Source: Promerops cafer
Taxonomy: Eukaryota; Chordata; Aves; Passeriformes; Nectariniidae
DNA length: 64,000 nt
Assembly (NCBI GenBank): GCA_013398275.1
Contig: VZSE01005940.1
Location: forward strand, 520,930-584,929
Direction of reading: 5' to 3'
Part shown: positions 13,813 through 26,479 of the stretch, piece by piece
Position numbering within the stretch: the first letter of the stretch is position 1
How the letters are laid out: every line of letters begins with the position of its first letter
Made by a program: the position numbers and the translations under genes
Notes under the pieces: generated by a model
Told to the model about the DNA's origin: nothing
Databases searched by the model: none
Seen by the model: the letters and a program-made list of their open reading frames with translations, nothing else

Positions 13813-13850
13813 CGATCCTGGCGCGGCCCTCACCTGTGACGCACTTACAA

Positions 13851-16793
13851 AAAGAAAGCCGAATTCCCAAATTCTGTACGTAATACTTGAAATAGTGTGA
13901 TTTTAGTTTCCTCCCTTTCAAAATAAGAACAGGCAAGTGGAAATCCGGGAATGGATGGTGTCCTCATGACTATTTCCTCGGTGTGTGAAACTGAGGGTGT
14001 GGGAGCTCCCTGTGAGGGGGCCGGCGGGGCAAGGGGCGTCCTCCTTGGAACTTGCTTGTGTTTATTCTTGGAAAAACAGATGCTTTTTGTCAATATTCTC
14101 CTGTCTGAATTTTCTTATTTTCTTTGTTTTATCTGGTGTCTCCTTTCAAACTTGTTTCTTTCATATTGCAAGGGTTTTAGCGTGTTTGTTCCTTTCTGTT
14201 CTCCAAAGCAGACTTTGTTAGTATGAGTGGTTGTAACTTAGTATCTTTTAAAATCAAATGTGGGGTTTCTGTTTGAGGTTTTTTAACCTTCTCTTTATCT
14301 AGTTGACATAGAAATTTGGATTTGTGTTGCTACTTGTTTTGAAAGACAAATTAAAATAGCGTATTGCCAAAACACTTCTTTCCCCCTTCAGAATGGCTCA
14401 TGCAGATGTTGGGACCGTAAGGCTGGAATGTCCAGTTAGAATTAAAGCAGTAAAGCCATTGACTCCTGCACAGCCTTTACTGCTTTCACCTGGATGCTGT
14501 CTAAGCTGAGAGAATGAGTTACACTGCCACATTCTATCTTGTTGCTAGTGGACATTTTAGAAAAAAATAGCATTTCCTATTTTTTATTTCAAGTTTATAA
14601 CTTTTTAAAAGCGGGTATCAAATTTCTGTTGACCTGAGTGGTGTGTTCATATGTCTTACTTTGGGTTCTGCACCTTGTTAACTTCCAGAATTTCAAATGT
14701 GCCAAGAGTTTTCAGGTGTGTTATTTGCATTTATATGTAAAATACATTGAGACAGAGGAAGGGTCATCAGCTCAGCTGAGTCTCCCAGACTCTGAGCTTT
14801 AACATTTGCTACCATTGATATGTGTCATATTTGGTATACTAATGACTCCAATATTTTTCCAGAGGTCATTGTTTTCCTTTTTGGGGGAATCCTCCACCCC
14901 ACCCCACCCAGGTACATGCAGTATTGATATATAAAAATATAAGCATAGCTGCATTTTAAATATGACGGGGGAAAAGCTAAATTCTGCTTCATTAAAATGT
15001 TTCTTTAACTTGCAGTATGCAGGGAAATTCAAGGTCATGAGAAAGCATTTCTCTAATGATTCACAATGAAGCTTAAAGGATGCCTCTGATCAGAAGCATT
15101 TGGTCTCCACATTCTGTTTTATAAATACAATGATTTTGAAGAGTCAATTGCAAAAGAATCGTTGATACTGTGAAGTGAATTTGGCTTCTGTGAAGGTTCC
15201 ACTTGGCCACTTAATGCAAATAAAGCAGAAAGTAAGTGTCTTGGATGATTTTGTGCTGCCTTTTTCTTAATCATTTTTTTGGTATATATTATTTCAAATA
15301 CTTTAAACTGTGAGATTGTGAATTGTACTTATTTACCAGGAATTATCTGTGTTTTTCCAGTACACAAAAGATACATGCACATGTGGAAATTAAGTAATTT
15401 AAGACTGATTGTACCTGGACTATATGCTAGCCAAATCTATAAATGATATCAATGATTAATTCTCACTTGAGAGATTAATAATGACTTCTGCCAAATTACA
15501 CTGATTATTTCCTTAAACCACAGTAGTGTTTTCACTATCTGCACCTGCCGTTTATTAAGCTTTGTGTTTCTGTAGCTGAAAAACTATGAAAAATATTTGT
15601 GCTTGGAATTTGTAGGCAAAAAGTTTTTTTAATCTCATTTCATTCAGAGAATCACAAGACACATGAGGAAATAGGATGACTGCCTACAAGTATCTTTTTC
15701 ACCTCAAATTTTCCTTTAGGCCTTATTTGTTGCTTGCTTTTTTCCCTCTGAATAATTGTTTTGTCCATCTGCTCCAGTGTGTTCATTTGGGGGCAGTACA
15801 ATATTTTCTTAAAGAACTCTGATCAGTTCCTTAAACTTTCTTAACTTAAAACAAATAACACTGTTTAATACAATAACTTCTAATTTATTATTTTTTTTTC
15901 CAAGAAGCAAAACCAATCAGAGGCAGAAGTTATTTTGCTTTCTTTTCTCAGGAAGTATTTGGGCTTTATTCTCACTTGCATTATTATTCTTTTATTCCAG
16001 TCATTAATGTACAAAATGATATTAATGAAACTGTTATCTTTTATGCCTACCTGCAACATTAGTCGAAATCATAATTCAGCTTTGCCAGTGCTTGTCACTT
16101 CTTTTTTTTTTTTCCTGTTGGGCAAGTGAGAACAAATTGTGATTTTCAGTATTGTGTCTATATTAGAGTATTCATTTTCTGGACTGTTCCTATATCTGCA
16201 AAAATAGTCACTGTGGTACCATGGCTTTCATTGGTTTTGTTCTGTTTGCTAGTGGTTAATTTCTAAGCAAAAATGGTTGTTTATTTTCTGAAGATTTAAG
16301 GAAATTGAATGCCTGATTAAAGTTACTACCATGTGTGATTTCCTTTTTATGGCACAAGTGCACTACTGAGGAATACAGTACATGGGCTTTCTTTCCTGAT
16401 CTGCAGGAGAGTTAAAAATTTTTAAATACACAGGAATTTTTTTAGTTAGCTCAGCTGAAGTCTTAATATTTGTGTTGAGATCACACTGGCAGACATTAAA
16501 TGATATTTGTCTTTATTGCCTTTTTTAAAGCCTTATGTTTTTTCACTGGTGCTCATTTAACTGATTGTAAAACCAGCTCTCCATGCAGGCCTAGTCAAAA
16601 TTCCAGGATAATTCAGTAGGTGAACCTTTCCAAGGTATCTTGTCTGTTGTGTTGCCAGCTGAGACATCTGTGAGTGCTATTTGTAAGAACAGTTCGTAGG
16701 AATTCAGACTCCTGTGTGCCAGAGAGAAGTTAAACTGCTTTCTGCCTGTCACAGTCTGTCTGACTGATGGGTTACAGCAAAGTGTTTAAGGGC
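13851..16793. other. AT-rich non-coding stretch
   Basis: GC content falls off, with a minor CpG-bearing patch near 14016-14040, and the rest is AT-rich. There is no coding exon or known repeat that I can support. A purine/pyrimidine-asymmetric patch (repeats of CCCCA) lies near 14893-14910, and a T12 run near 16102-16113. If the CpG island drives a + strand transcript, this would be the start of its first intron. Confidence 0.55.
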
Positions 16794-17304
16794 TGCTCTG
16801 GTTCCACCCCAGCTGGCAGCTGAGCCTCACAGAGCCCCTCACTCCTGCACCACCCCCACCCCCACCTTAAAGCTCTGTGGGATGGGGGACAGAACTGGAA
16901 AAGTGAGACAAGTTGTGGGTGTAGATAAAAACAGTTTAGTAGGTAAAACAAAAGCTGTGCCCACAGGCCAAGCAGAATCAGGGATGCATTCCCCACATCC
17001 CCAGGGAAGCAGGGCTCCACCACTCTCAGCAGTGACTTGGGAAGACAGATGCCCATCACACTGAACATCCCTGTTCCTTCTTTCCCAGCTTTCCATGCTG
17101 GGTATGATGCTGTGTGGTGTGGAATATCCCTTGGGTCACTTGGGTCACCTGTCCCAGTTTGTTGTGCACCCCCAGCTCCTCACTGGTGGGGCCGTGTGAG
17201 AAGCAGGAAAGGCCTTGGCTGTAAGTGCTGCAGTGATGGCAACACCCCAGTGTGCAATCCCATCCTACAAGTGGGGAGCTCTAGAGGAAATCCTGCCTTG
17301 TGCA
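16794..17304 (-). mobile_element. Solo LTR of an avian endogenous retrovirus (ERVL-like family), degraded
   Basis: About 510 bases match, from memory and by eye, an LTR family common in bird genomes. On the minus strand the recognisable blocks are, in order: the GTGTGAGAAGC-like / CCTTTTC block near 17190-17215; the GTGCACCCCCAG-like block near 17165-17176; the TGGAATATCCC block near 17120-17131; the stretch ending AAGCTGGG near 17085-17095; the CTTCCCAAGT block near 17035-17050; the region equivalent to the poly(A) signal near 16924-16942; and the G-rich 3' end. The left edge begins TG at 16794, which is the CA end on the minus strand. The right edge is badly decayed and its position is approximate. 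The TATA-like promoter element and the poly(A) hexamer both carry substitutions, so the copy looks old and inactive. No gag, pol or env remnants flank it, so it is a recombination-derived solo LTR. No clear target-site duplication is visible. The ERVL rather than ERVK assignment is uncertain. Confidence 0.82.
16850..16866 (-). other. G-tract cluster, possible quadruplex, inside the LTR
   Basis: On the minus strand two runs of five G are flanked by GG pairs, each separated by a single T. Tracts of two and five G could form a two-tier quadruplex. It lies between the poly(A)-signal region and the 3' edge of the LTR, where related copies are also G-rich, so this is inherited from the element and not a local novelty. 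Confidence 0.35.
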
Positions 17305-20300
17305 TTATCACTGTTCAACCTGTAGATTAGAACCTACTTCTAATGATATTTTCATTGGCACAAAGCTCGCCTTGTCTGAACAAATTAAGGTTCTTTATAA
17401 ACTTTTTCATCCCCTGAGGGCTTTTAGTATTTGTAGTCAGCAGCCACACCGTATTTGTTATTCTGTTTAATTATGTGCAATTAATTGGGTCATAGCTCTG
17501 CATGTTGGAAATGTTTATAAAGAAAATCTAGCATGGATATAGTGAGTTGCAGCACTTCTTTTGTGCTTAATATCTGTTTCTGGCAGAGCTGGGAGTACTT
17601 CCTAGTTAAGAGTTGATGGATTTTTCATTGATGTTCTGCTGCTTAATTTCAAAAGATGGGATGCATTTTTATCAGCTTCAATTTGCGAAAGCAAACATAT
17701 GCACACTTTAATTGAAATAAAGCAATAATAACTTTATGTGCTGCTAAAAATATGGCTGCTCTGCATTTATGGAAAAAATATCAGGACAAACGTGCATTGT
17801 GAAGGATATACAAAAACAACTCCTTGGAAACACACCAACTAACCAAAAACTTCCAAAACAACAACAAAAAAGTCATCATGACCACTCTCATCTGGCTACT
17901 GTGGTTGTGCAGTGATCAGTATGTTCATAGGGAACTTTCAGATGTTCATGTTTCAGGATTTAAACTTAATTAAATGCACATGTACTGGGTTTGGACATAG
18001 ATGTACACAGCTGATGTCAATGTCCTTTCCATATTCTACCATCCAGAACAAAGCAAGAAATAAACAAGATGCACCAGTTTATATTAGCACTTATAAATGT
18101 TGAAAACCTATTTTAGTATCAGTTTTTTTTCAGTATGGAGGCATTTTGGTAGAATTTAGGAAGTCAAAAGTATCTTTGTTGGATGAAAATGAAATGGAGT
18201 CTACTTGCTTACGTGGGTTGGAGCATCAAGGCAAAGTTCACTTAAAAAGATTAAAGGTTTCTGTGCTAACGTTTTGTGTTATATGTTAGCACTTGATAGT
18301 TTCCTGTCATGCTTCTCCTTTTGGTTTACAAGAATTTGGCCCATGAATTTAATGTTATACTGATACAGGAAAACAAAAAACCCCATTTTTATTATGTTAT
18401 GTTAAAAGTTTTATTTCGATGTTGTAGTAAAGGAGCTAATTCCTTGCCTGAAAGCTCTGTTTAATCTAACATCTGAACAGATCTAGTGTGCTTTTAGCTA
18501 AAACTGCTGTTAATCTTAGTTTATACAAGAAAACTTTGATTCTTCCTGCAGAATTGGAATAAGCTGAGTAGAAAGATAGTATTTCTATCCCTGTTATCTG
18601 TATTTTTATGGTTTTATTTAAGTTATTAATGATTCTGGTTCTCTTATGATTCAAGTTTATAATCTTTCAAAGTAATTTTGTATTTTTCTTTTTTTTTCTC
18701 ACTATAGAAACATAATTTTAAAAGGATGTAGCAGCACTAGGAAAGTCAAAGGTGACTGTCCCTTCTGTGCAGTTGAAGAATTAACACACAGTGCAGTCCC
18801 GCTGCTGAAAATTCATAATTTTAGATATAAAATGTTGAGAAATAAAATGAAACTTACCTGTCTCTTTGAAACAGATTGTTAATGCTTCTGCCATTATTAG
18901 AGTAAGGCCTATAACCATCATCCTGAGTGAGTCAGAATTTAAATTTTTGAGGAGCTGGGAAATGCAGCGGCCTACTGAACTGCAGTATAGTGTACTCTGG
19001 ATGAGCAGTCACTGCTGTGAATGAATCTCAGATTTGGACTGGTGCATGCAGCTGGAATGTGGCTCATGTTAGAGAGGGGATGCTCTCCAGGAGAATGTCA
19101 TCTCTAAAAAGCTTGGAAGGGCTCCTGGAAGGTCTTTATCTGCTCCTGCTAAGACCAGTGCCAAGGCACGGTGCAGAGCCTGGGTGTGTTAAATGCTGAC
19201 AGTAAAAATGGAATGTGTATTTATCCCTAGTTTACAGCCCAGAATGAATAACTGCATGAGATTGCAGTCACAGCTGGAGTACTCAGGGCAGTGTCCTGAA
19301 GTGTCAGTTGTCACTTAGTGATTATTTTGCACACACATCATTGTTTGGCTTTTTCCAAATCGAGCATTTAAACAAGAAATCATCAGGTTTAGAAATTCAG
19401 CTTGTTATGACGGCATAAAAACTGACATAAGCCTCTCCCAGCTCCTCTCAAGTGTAGGCTGGGGGGGCAGGACTCTCTGTCTTATTTTTGCTGCAAGAAC
19501 CATCACGACATTCAGACTCTGGGATGGGCTGTTTGGACAGCTGCTCCCTCTGTTTCCTAGCAGTCTCAGAACACTGGACCAGATGGATTTAGTCTCTCTA
19601 AAAGAGACCTCTGGGAGGCTGTGACAATGAAAGTTTGTAGTGATACAGGCAAAACCTTATGAGGACAAATGTTTATCACTTACTCACTCATCTGATGTGT
19701 AGCAGGGACCTTTTTTTTAGTATGTACTCAGAGTCTTACAGGCAGTTTGAAGCCTGGGTGTTTTAGCCACAAACTTCAGCCAAATAATATAAAAAGATGG
19801 TGTTGTGCTGTCAAATAATAGCTGTTTTTTGAGGGTAATTTTGTATATATATGTCCATATAAGCAACCTTTCGAATGTGTTTGGTATTGAAAATAATTTT
19901 ATTTGTATTTCTTGTTTCAGATGGATGTTTTTGTGTATGTATGGTATCTATTACATGCAATGTCTGTAAATCTAGTAGGTATGAACTTAGTGAGAGCTCT
20001 GAATTGCTGTATCATAATATATACAACATGTAAATACTATTTTATTGCATGTGCAAGTAGGAGCTCTACTGAGTAGTTCTTGCCTGCCTTTAGATGTCCT
20101 GGATCTAGAGTCTCCTCTTGTAAGCAAACAAAACTTTGCATGGCTGATGACTTTGAATAAGGACTGATAATAGAAGCTGCTTCTTAGTGGGAGAAGTAAA
20201 ACAGTAATTTAAACATAATGAGGACATGGTTATTTTTACTCGTAGCTCTGTGACATCTGTAGACTGTATGAATGGGGGAGTTAGGCAGGATTGCACATTA

Positions 20301-21660
20301 AATTCATGTTAGTACTTACAGGAATTATGATACTGAAATTATATGTTGGTGTCTTGCATTTTTACTGGTAGGATGTTTGACACTGAATTATTACAGAACA
20401 TACATAATGTTGCAAGTTAAGCAGAATGGCTTATTTAAGGTGTTTGCTCTCTTACTGATGCTCTTCCAAGAAAATAAACTTAATTTATTAGTGATAACAG
20501 TGCAAAACAACCTATCAACCTGTTGAAGTAAGTCGTGGCTACAACTGTGTTCCAGAATATCGTCAAGATGAAGCAGCAACTGGAGAATATCAGAGCAGAG
20601 AGGAAAAATAGTGAGCTTTAGACTTCATGTCAAGAATGTAGAATGCACAAATGAGAAATGGTAGTCAGATGGCAATTGGGTAGGCATTCTAAATGTGTTA
20701 CTTTTAAAATCCATCTAACACCAGAATTCTTTGTATGTGTGTGTGCTCCTGTGTAAAGGCAAATCATTAAAGATTCTAAACCTTATTCCTGATCTGGCTT
20801 TTGAAATTTCAGTGCTCACAGAAGCCCTTGGAGGTGAGAATTAAAAGTTTTGCCCATTGCTGGAAGCAGGAGTATTGTTCATATGCTGGTTAAAGTATGT
20901 GGTGAGATCAGTGCCAGGAATGTAAAATTGCCTCTTTGACCCCTTTGTGAAAAGGGACCACCATTCTTGTGCCTCTCTTGGCGACTGGAAGCAGATTGTT
21001 GCTGATAAATGCACCTTTATGTGTTTGCTCTAATTTTGAATCTTGAAAAAGTTAAATTCATAAGCAATTTTGTCTTAGATTACAGTACTTGGGAGGAGTT
21101 GCATTGATTTGCTGGTGCACGTTGCACCATTGTCTTGCTGATTCAAAAGCTTTTAGGAAAGATAATTGCAGGTGTGAAACAAGGGTTTTAAGTGTAGGTC
21201 TTGTGACTACAAGTGGGACAGGTTTTTATTAATTTCTTAGTGCATAGTTTCTTCAAATGATCAAACAAATTAAAACCTTAGCAGACTCAAATCTAGAGTG
21301 AATGCAGATCTAGTACATTGTGCAACTATAAATATAGACAAATATTGCTGTAATGAGCAGTTCAGCTTCACATTTACACTGCTATGAAAGCTGAATGCAA
21401 GCTGACCTTTAGGTTAAGTACTTTTATAAGCAATATGGTGGTGTATATATACATTACTAATCTAGTGTGAGCACTGCTGGGGTGTACTTTGAAGGGCAGC
21501 TTTAGTTTTTATTGCTTCAAATAAGATTAATAGAAGTAGGACTCAAATTTATATTTTAAACTGTTCATAGATTATTACATTAAATTATTTGCTTATGACA
21601 TCCTTTGAGTGTGGATTTCAATAATTCAAGATGAGCTTTTACCATTCTATTGATTTTTAT

Positions 21661-21680
21661 TTTTTTAATTTTTTTTTTTT
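21661..21680. repeat. T-rich run
   Basis: T6 AA T12 run in AT-rich sequence. Simple sequence only. Confidence 0.6.
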
Positions 21681-23333
21681 AAGTTTTGGAGCTTTTGTGT
21701 CCTTAACAATCCCCCCCTTGTTGTATGTTGTGGGGTTTTTTTCAGCTAGGAAAGGAGCTTCTGTATGTTGAGAGAAATGTCCCTGGAGGCTGATAATTAG
21801 ATGTTAGGATTCTGTTGCAAGTGAAGTTGTGAGCTGATAACTTTTCCTGCAGCTGTCAATTGTAAACTTAGACATTGCTCTAAGTGTGCAGGATGCAGGT
21901 TTCTGGAATTGTCCCCCATTGCTGATCTGGAAATTGGAGGCTTAGGGAATTTTATTACTGATCTAGACAACTGACAACATTTTGTGTTGGGGGAAATAGA
22001 GTATAGATTTCATTGCTCAATACTTGTAATGGCTGGAGATTTCAATCCCTCCTTGAGATAGAGGACATAGAATTTAAGTAGGAAATCCTAACTGATGTGG
22101 ATCAGTGACTCCATTAAAGTTACCTACTGACAGTGAGCAAGGCATCATTCAATAAATGTAGCACTGATGCTACAGTGAAATCCATGTGCATGTAGAGCTC
22201 CCAAAGAAGTAATTTTTCATTCTTTGCAAACATCATTAGGTTTTCCTTACAAAGAATGCTTGTGTTAGGTGGAGTTTAAAAGTAACACTATTTCTGTTAG
22301 CAGTTAAGTGATGGCTGAGATACTGACCTGTAGTTTTCAGAAGAATATAATGAGCGAGCATAGACTAAAGGTGCTGTGCTCGTGTCTGCTATGGAAAACC
22401 TCAGCTTAAACTTGGAAACAAAACTGCAACCAGCACAAGAGGGAGCACTTTCACTTTTGGTATTGTACCCTGAGCCCACTGGATGCTTCTGTATAACCAC
22501 AAAAGAGTTATTAAAGATGAAGAAATTAACACTCTCCCACGGAGATCCCAACAAAACACCAATCACTGCTGTGTGCCGACTCTGTGAATTATTAGATGTT
22601 CATTAAGAAAGTCACTGGGCAGTGTAATTGTGTGGAAAACAGGCTGCTTATGTTTTGGAATTGAAATGTTTCACACACATCTGAGTTGGAGCCTTGGTAA
22701 TATTAATGGCATGGGCACATGCAGTTAATTTTTTTTTCATACTAGCAAAAACCTTTACACTCCCTGTATGCTGAAACTCTGAGTTTTGGAAACAATTTGT
22801 GTATTTGGAAGTGTTTGACACTTTGAAATAATTTTTTAATAGGAGGAATTTGAAACATTTAAAAAGAAATAAGCCATGATATTTCTATTATATGAAAATT
22901 GTTTATATTATGGGCGTACTGGGTTTTTCCATTTTTTTTCCCAACCAGACCCTTATTAAATCCATCTGTTCCTCCACTGTTTTGAACAGTGTATCGAATG
23001 TGATCCTTGTCCAAGTGATGTCATGTAGGATTTTGCTGTTATCTTTAAGAGAAACAGACCTTTTAGGAAATGCATCAGGTGAACCGAACTGTAGAAACAA
23101 TAGTGACACAGTTAGAAATGACATTTTTAGGTTATAATAAAAGATCTGCTTCATTCAGCAAATGTAAGTCAAAAAAGAAATTGTAAACACACATGGGAGA
23201 TTCTTCTAAGTTTTGAGAAAAACCTTTGACCTTGTGAATAAATTGCACGGAGCTGGGGAATTTACACAGGAAGGATTTCATTTCTATTTCTCCTGAGAAA
23301 AACAAAGTTTTGATGGAGAAACTGTTTCGTTGT

Positions 23334-23372
23334 GGGGTTTTTTTGTTTGTTTGTTTATTTTCTTTTTTTTTA
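23334..23372. repeat. T-rich tract with TTTG repeats
   Basis: Tract of T runs broken by G, including three TTTG-type units. It might be a decayed minus-strand tail of a retroposon, but no body is recognisable. Confidence 0.6.
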
Positions 23373-26300
23373 CAGGTTTTACTAAAGAAGTAGATTTTAT
23401 TGAATGGAGTATCTGTCTGGAGACGGATTTGATGATGTCTTGCTTAGCATATAAGAGTGCTGCACTATTGTGTGACATTAAGTGACCTAATATGGATACA
23501 AAGCACTTGATTGGGACTATTTGAGCTCAGATGAGACTTTGAAAAGAAGGTCTGTCTCTCAGACTTACTGACTTCCAACAGCAACATGGCCACATTTTTG
23601 TTTCTGTGGTGTCACTGTAGGATTTCACTTGTAAGAAAATACGGGTATTTACACTAATGTATCTGAGACTGTCATCCCCATGGAGATCTTTCAATAGGAT
23701 AATATTAAATTCTACATTCTCTGAAAAGTCAGTCTCCTTTGGGTAAGAATGCCTGTTCTGAATGGTGACACATTAGAGATGATGTGATTGGGAAATGGAT
23801 TTATTTAGTAGCTCAGGAGTTTGTATTAATAACATAAAATAAAACCTGGGTTCTTCTGATGTTAGTTACGGGTAGTGTAATGGTGGATCTCTAATCAGAG
23901 GGCTGTATATATGGTGAAAAGCATAGGGTATTATAATGAGAAAGCTTTATTGTAGTAATAAGTGTAATGGCATCTTAAATATAATAATGAGCAGCTAATC
24001 ACATTATAAACTACTGGACTCCTGGACTGGTGAAGAGCTTTCACTTATGTAAGATTTGATTTGCAAGACAAGCCAGTATCAGATTCATGATGTTTAACTG
24101 TGGGAAAATGAATCTCGAGATTGGTGTTTCAGTACCTTATTCAGAGCAGAGAAGTGAAAACAGTGAGGCCTTCTCTCCCTTTTCATCTTTATTGGACTAA
24201 ATTGACAGCCTTAAGGACTACATAAGGAAAGAAATGTTAAGGCAATCTCAAATTTTGTTTTAAGGGAAGCATCATTAGTCTTCTGGAAGAGCTGTGAAAA
24301 AGAAAGTGGTTAATATTACTATTAATAGGTAATGTAACAGACTATAATCCTTAAACTGTTAACAAGCAATTTACTTCATTATGTGAGAGATGAGTTAGAG
24401 GTAGAACGACTTGGATTTATAATAAACAAAGAGGCCCAACATTAAATAAGGTACCAGTGAGCTTGAGGGTTTCCCACTTCACAGATAATGAGCATCGTGT
24501 ATCTCATGGAGGGGGAGTGAGGGTTTTATTTCATTTTGTTGATTTTCTTTATAGAAAGAAAATAAAACCCCATCAGGAATCTAACTTGGCATTTCCAGGG
24601 GGAATTCCTGCTGTAAATATTGATTGTAGTCATCCAGCCTGAAATTTTGGGTAAACAAAAGCAAACATTAAAAAGGTAAAATGTACATCTCTTCTGTCAG
24701 GAAAAATTCAAAATTCATTGCCAAGAGCACTTAAAATCCAAAGCACTTTGAAGCACAAGCTTGCTGAAGTGAAATTGAAAACTCTTGTTGCATTTCATTG
24801 GCTTTGCATTAAGATCTAGTTCATCAGTACCCTTGAAGCATGGACTTAAATTTAACCATATTGATGTTTTAATTAATTTAATGGAGTCATTCATGATGTT
24901 GAGTGCTTTCAGGGCTCTGTGAGTAGATGTGAAGTTGCTGCATGGGTTGATTTCCATTTCAAGGTAGAGTTCTTGATGTCCAGGAACTGGGACAAAACAA
25001 AGGCAACTAGAGAATCCAAAACTGTTAGACATTCTGGTTCTCACTGAGCTTTTCTATTGCTTTCTCTTTCTGTAACTAAACTAGTAACTGCTTTTCAATC
25101 CAGTGCAAGTAGGACTTAATTTGTTGTGATCTATTTAGGATAGCTAAAGATAAATAAGGTGGAAACGTTGAAGAGTAAATCTATTCCATAAAGTTTTACT
25201 TCAAAAGGATTTATCAGAAAAAATCACAGATAAAACCAAAGACTTAAACCAGTTGATGCAAAATAGCATGGAGGAAAATCTCCTGCAATTTTGGAGGTGT
25301 GCCCAGAACTTGTTGGATTTGCCCACAGTAGTACACGAAATTAAGTTTCTATTGACTTTCACCCACAGCTATGAAGGACAAGTCCAGCCTGGACATGACG
25401 GGAGTTTGTGTTCACTTAGTGTGAACATGAGCAAAAAGCAAAAGAGCAAAGCAAGTGGCTCCTGTAACCCTTTGACACAGCCAGAACAGAAGATTTCATC
25501 AGGTAGGGTGGCTTGAGTAAATTTTCAGTTAAGGAGATAAATACATAAATACTACTCATTCCTAAAAAAGAGTTTTGCTTCTTGTCTCTATACTGTTTAT
25601 TTTCTATGAGCTCATTAACTATTCTGTAAATTACTTTGCATTACTTTCCATATTTATTCTATGGAATAAAATGTAGCACTTGTCCATTTTCTATTTTTAG
25701 AAAAAAAAGGCAGTCTCTACAACTTTAGACTGTGTGAGTCCAGTGAATGCTATTTAGTTGACTTCCTCTGGGAATAAGGGCTATGGAGTTATGTTGTGTT
25801 ATTTATATTTCAGGTTTTGCTCTGCTTATTTTTGTAAAATCGTACTTTAAATGGAGAGGACTGAAGATTATTGTCAAAAAAGGCAATACCCACATCATGG
25901 GAAAAAATTCTAGTAGAAAATAAAGCTTCTTGTCATTAATATTAGATGCTGTGTTGCCTATAACTTTGTGAATATTGTACAAGTTGTAAAATTATTTGAC
26001 CATAGTCATCTCATAAGTGAAAGAGATGTTTGTTCAAACTTGAGCAAAAAAAATAGATTGCTGCATACAAAATTGCTAGGTATTTAGGGTAAATATGTTG
26101 ATCTGAAATTTCGAGAGTCTGTCTTCCTCAATGAAATATTTCACCATAAATCCTTGATTTATTTGTTATTTGGTAAAATAAAATGAACAACTGATGATAT
26201 CTGGCAAACACCATCTAACATTTCAATGATGCTTGATAAAAGATTTCAATTAGATTTTTCTGGTTCCATTTTTTGAAATACCTGACTGCGTTTATTATGG

Positions 26301-26383
26301 AGAATGAGGAACAACTTCTGTTACAGAAAACAAGCATGGCTTAATAATATTTAGAGAGCAATCGAAGCCTGTAGTGTGTAATT

Positions 26384-26479
26384 AAACAAAAACCCCAAAC
26401 CAAAACAGACACCAGACTCAAAAATCAAACCAAAACCCAGTGAACAAACACATACAAAACAAACAGGCAAAACCAAAAG
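26384..26479. repeat. CAAAACC-type A/C-rich low-complexity tract
   Basis: About 95 bases almost free of G and T, built from irregular ACAAA / CAAAACC units. Similar A/C-rich tracts recur in the window (17795-17870, 51686-51800), as is common in bird DNA. There is no coding content. Confidence 0.65.

Larger units (their letters stand above)
13349..13850. promoter_or_regulatory. CpG island, probable promoter / first-exon region
   Basis: By hand count there are about 38 CpG dinucleotides between 13351 and 13680, close to one per nine bases and near the number expected from base composition. The flanks have almost none. About seven more CpGs lie between 13791 and 13850. Such islands in vertebrate genomes usually mark unmethylated promoters. 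A GC box (GGGCGGGG) lies at 13624-13631. A consensus splice donor, CAG|GTGAGG, follows on the + strand at 13806/13807. On the minus strand, donor-like sites lie at about 13837 (CAG|GTGAGG) and at 13509/13508 (CCT|GTGAGC). The direction of transcription is therefore not resolved, and it may be bidirectional. No ATG-initiated frame of useful length crosses the island, so any first exon here may be wholly untranslated or belong to a long non-coding RNA. I cannot name the gene. Confidence 0.75.

Noticed and set aside
13501..13839. + strand frame of 112 codons rich in Cys/Ser/Pro in the CpG island
   Set aside because: It begins with a non-ATG codon and its composition follows from the GC-rich, CTCCTCC-type sequence. 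It overlaps other open frames on both strands, as expected in a CpG island.
16772..17330. Several open frames of 60-98 codons on both strands as genes
   Set aside because: They lie in the retroviral LTR, which is non-coding; its higher GC content simply lowers the stop-codon frequency.
19921..20076. Short ATG frame directly after a strong pyrimidine tract and CAG (exon-like)
   Set aside because: Its composition is typical of AT-rich chance translation, with many Tyr/Ile/Cys and no known domain. There is no good donor in a useful position.
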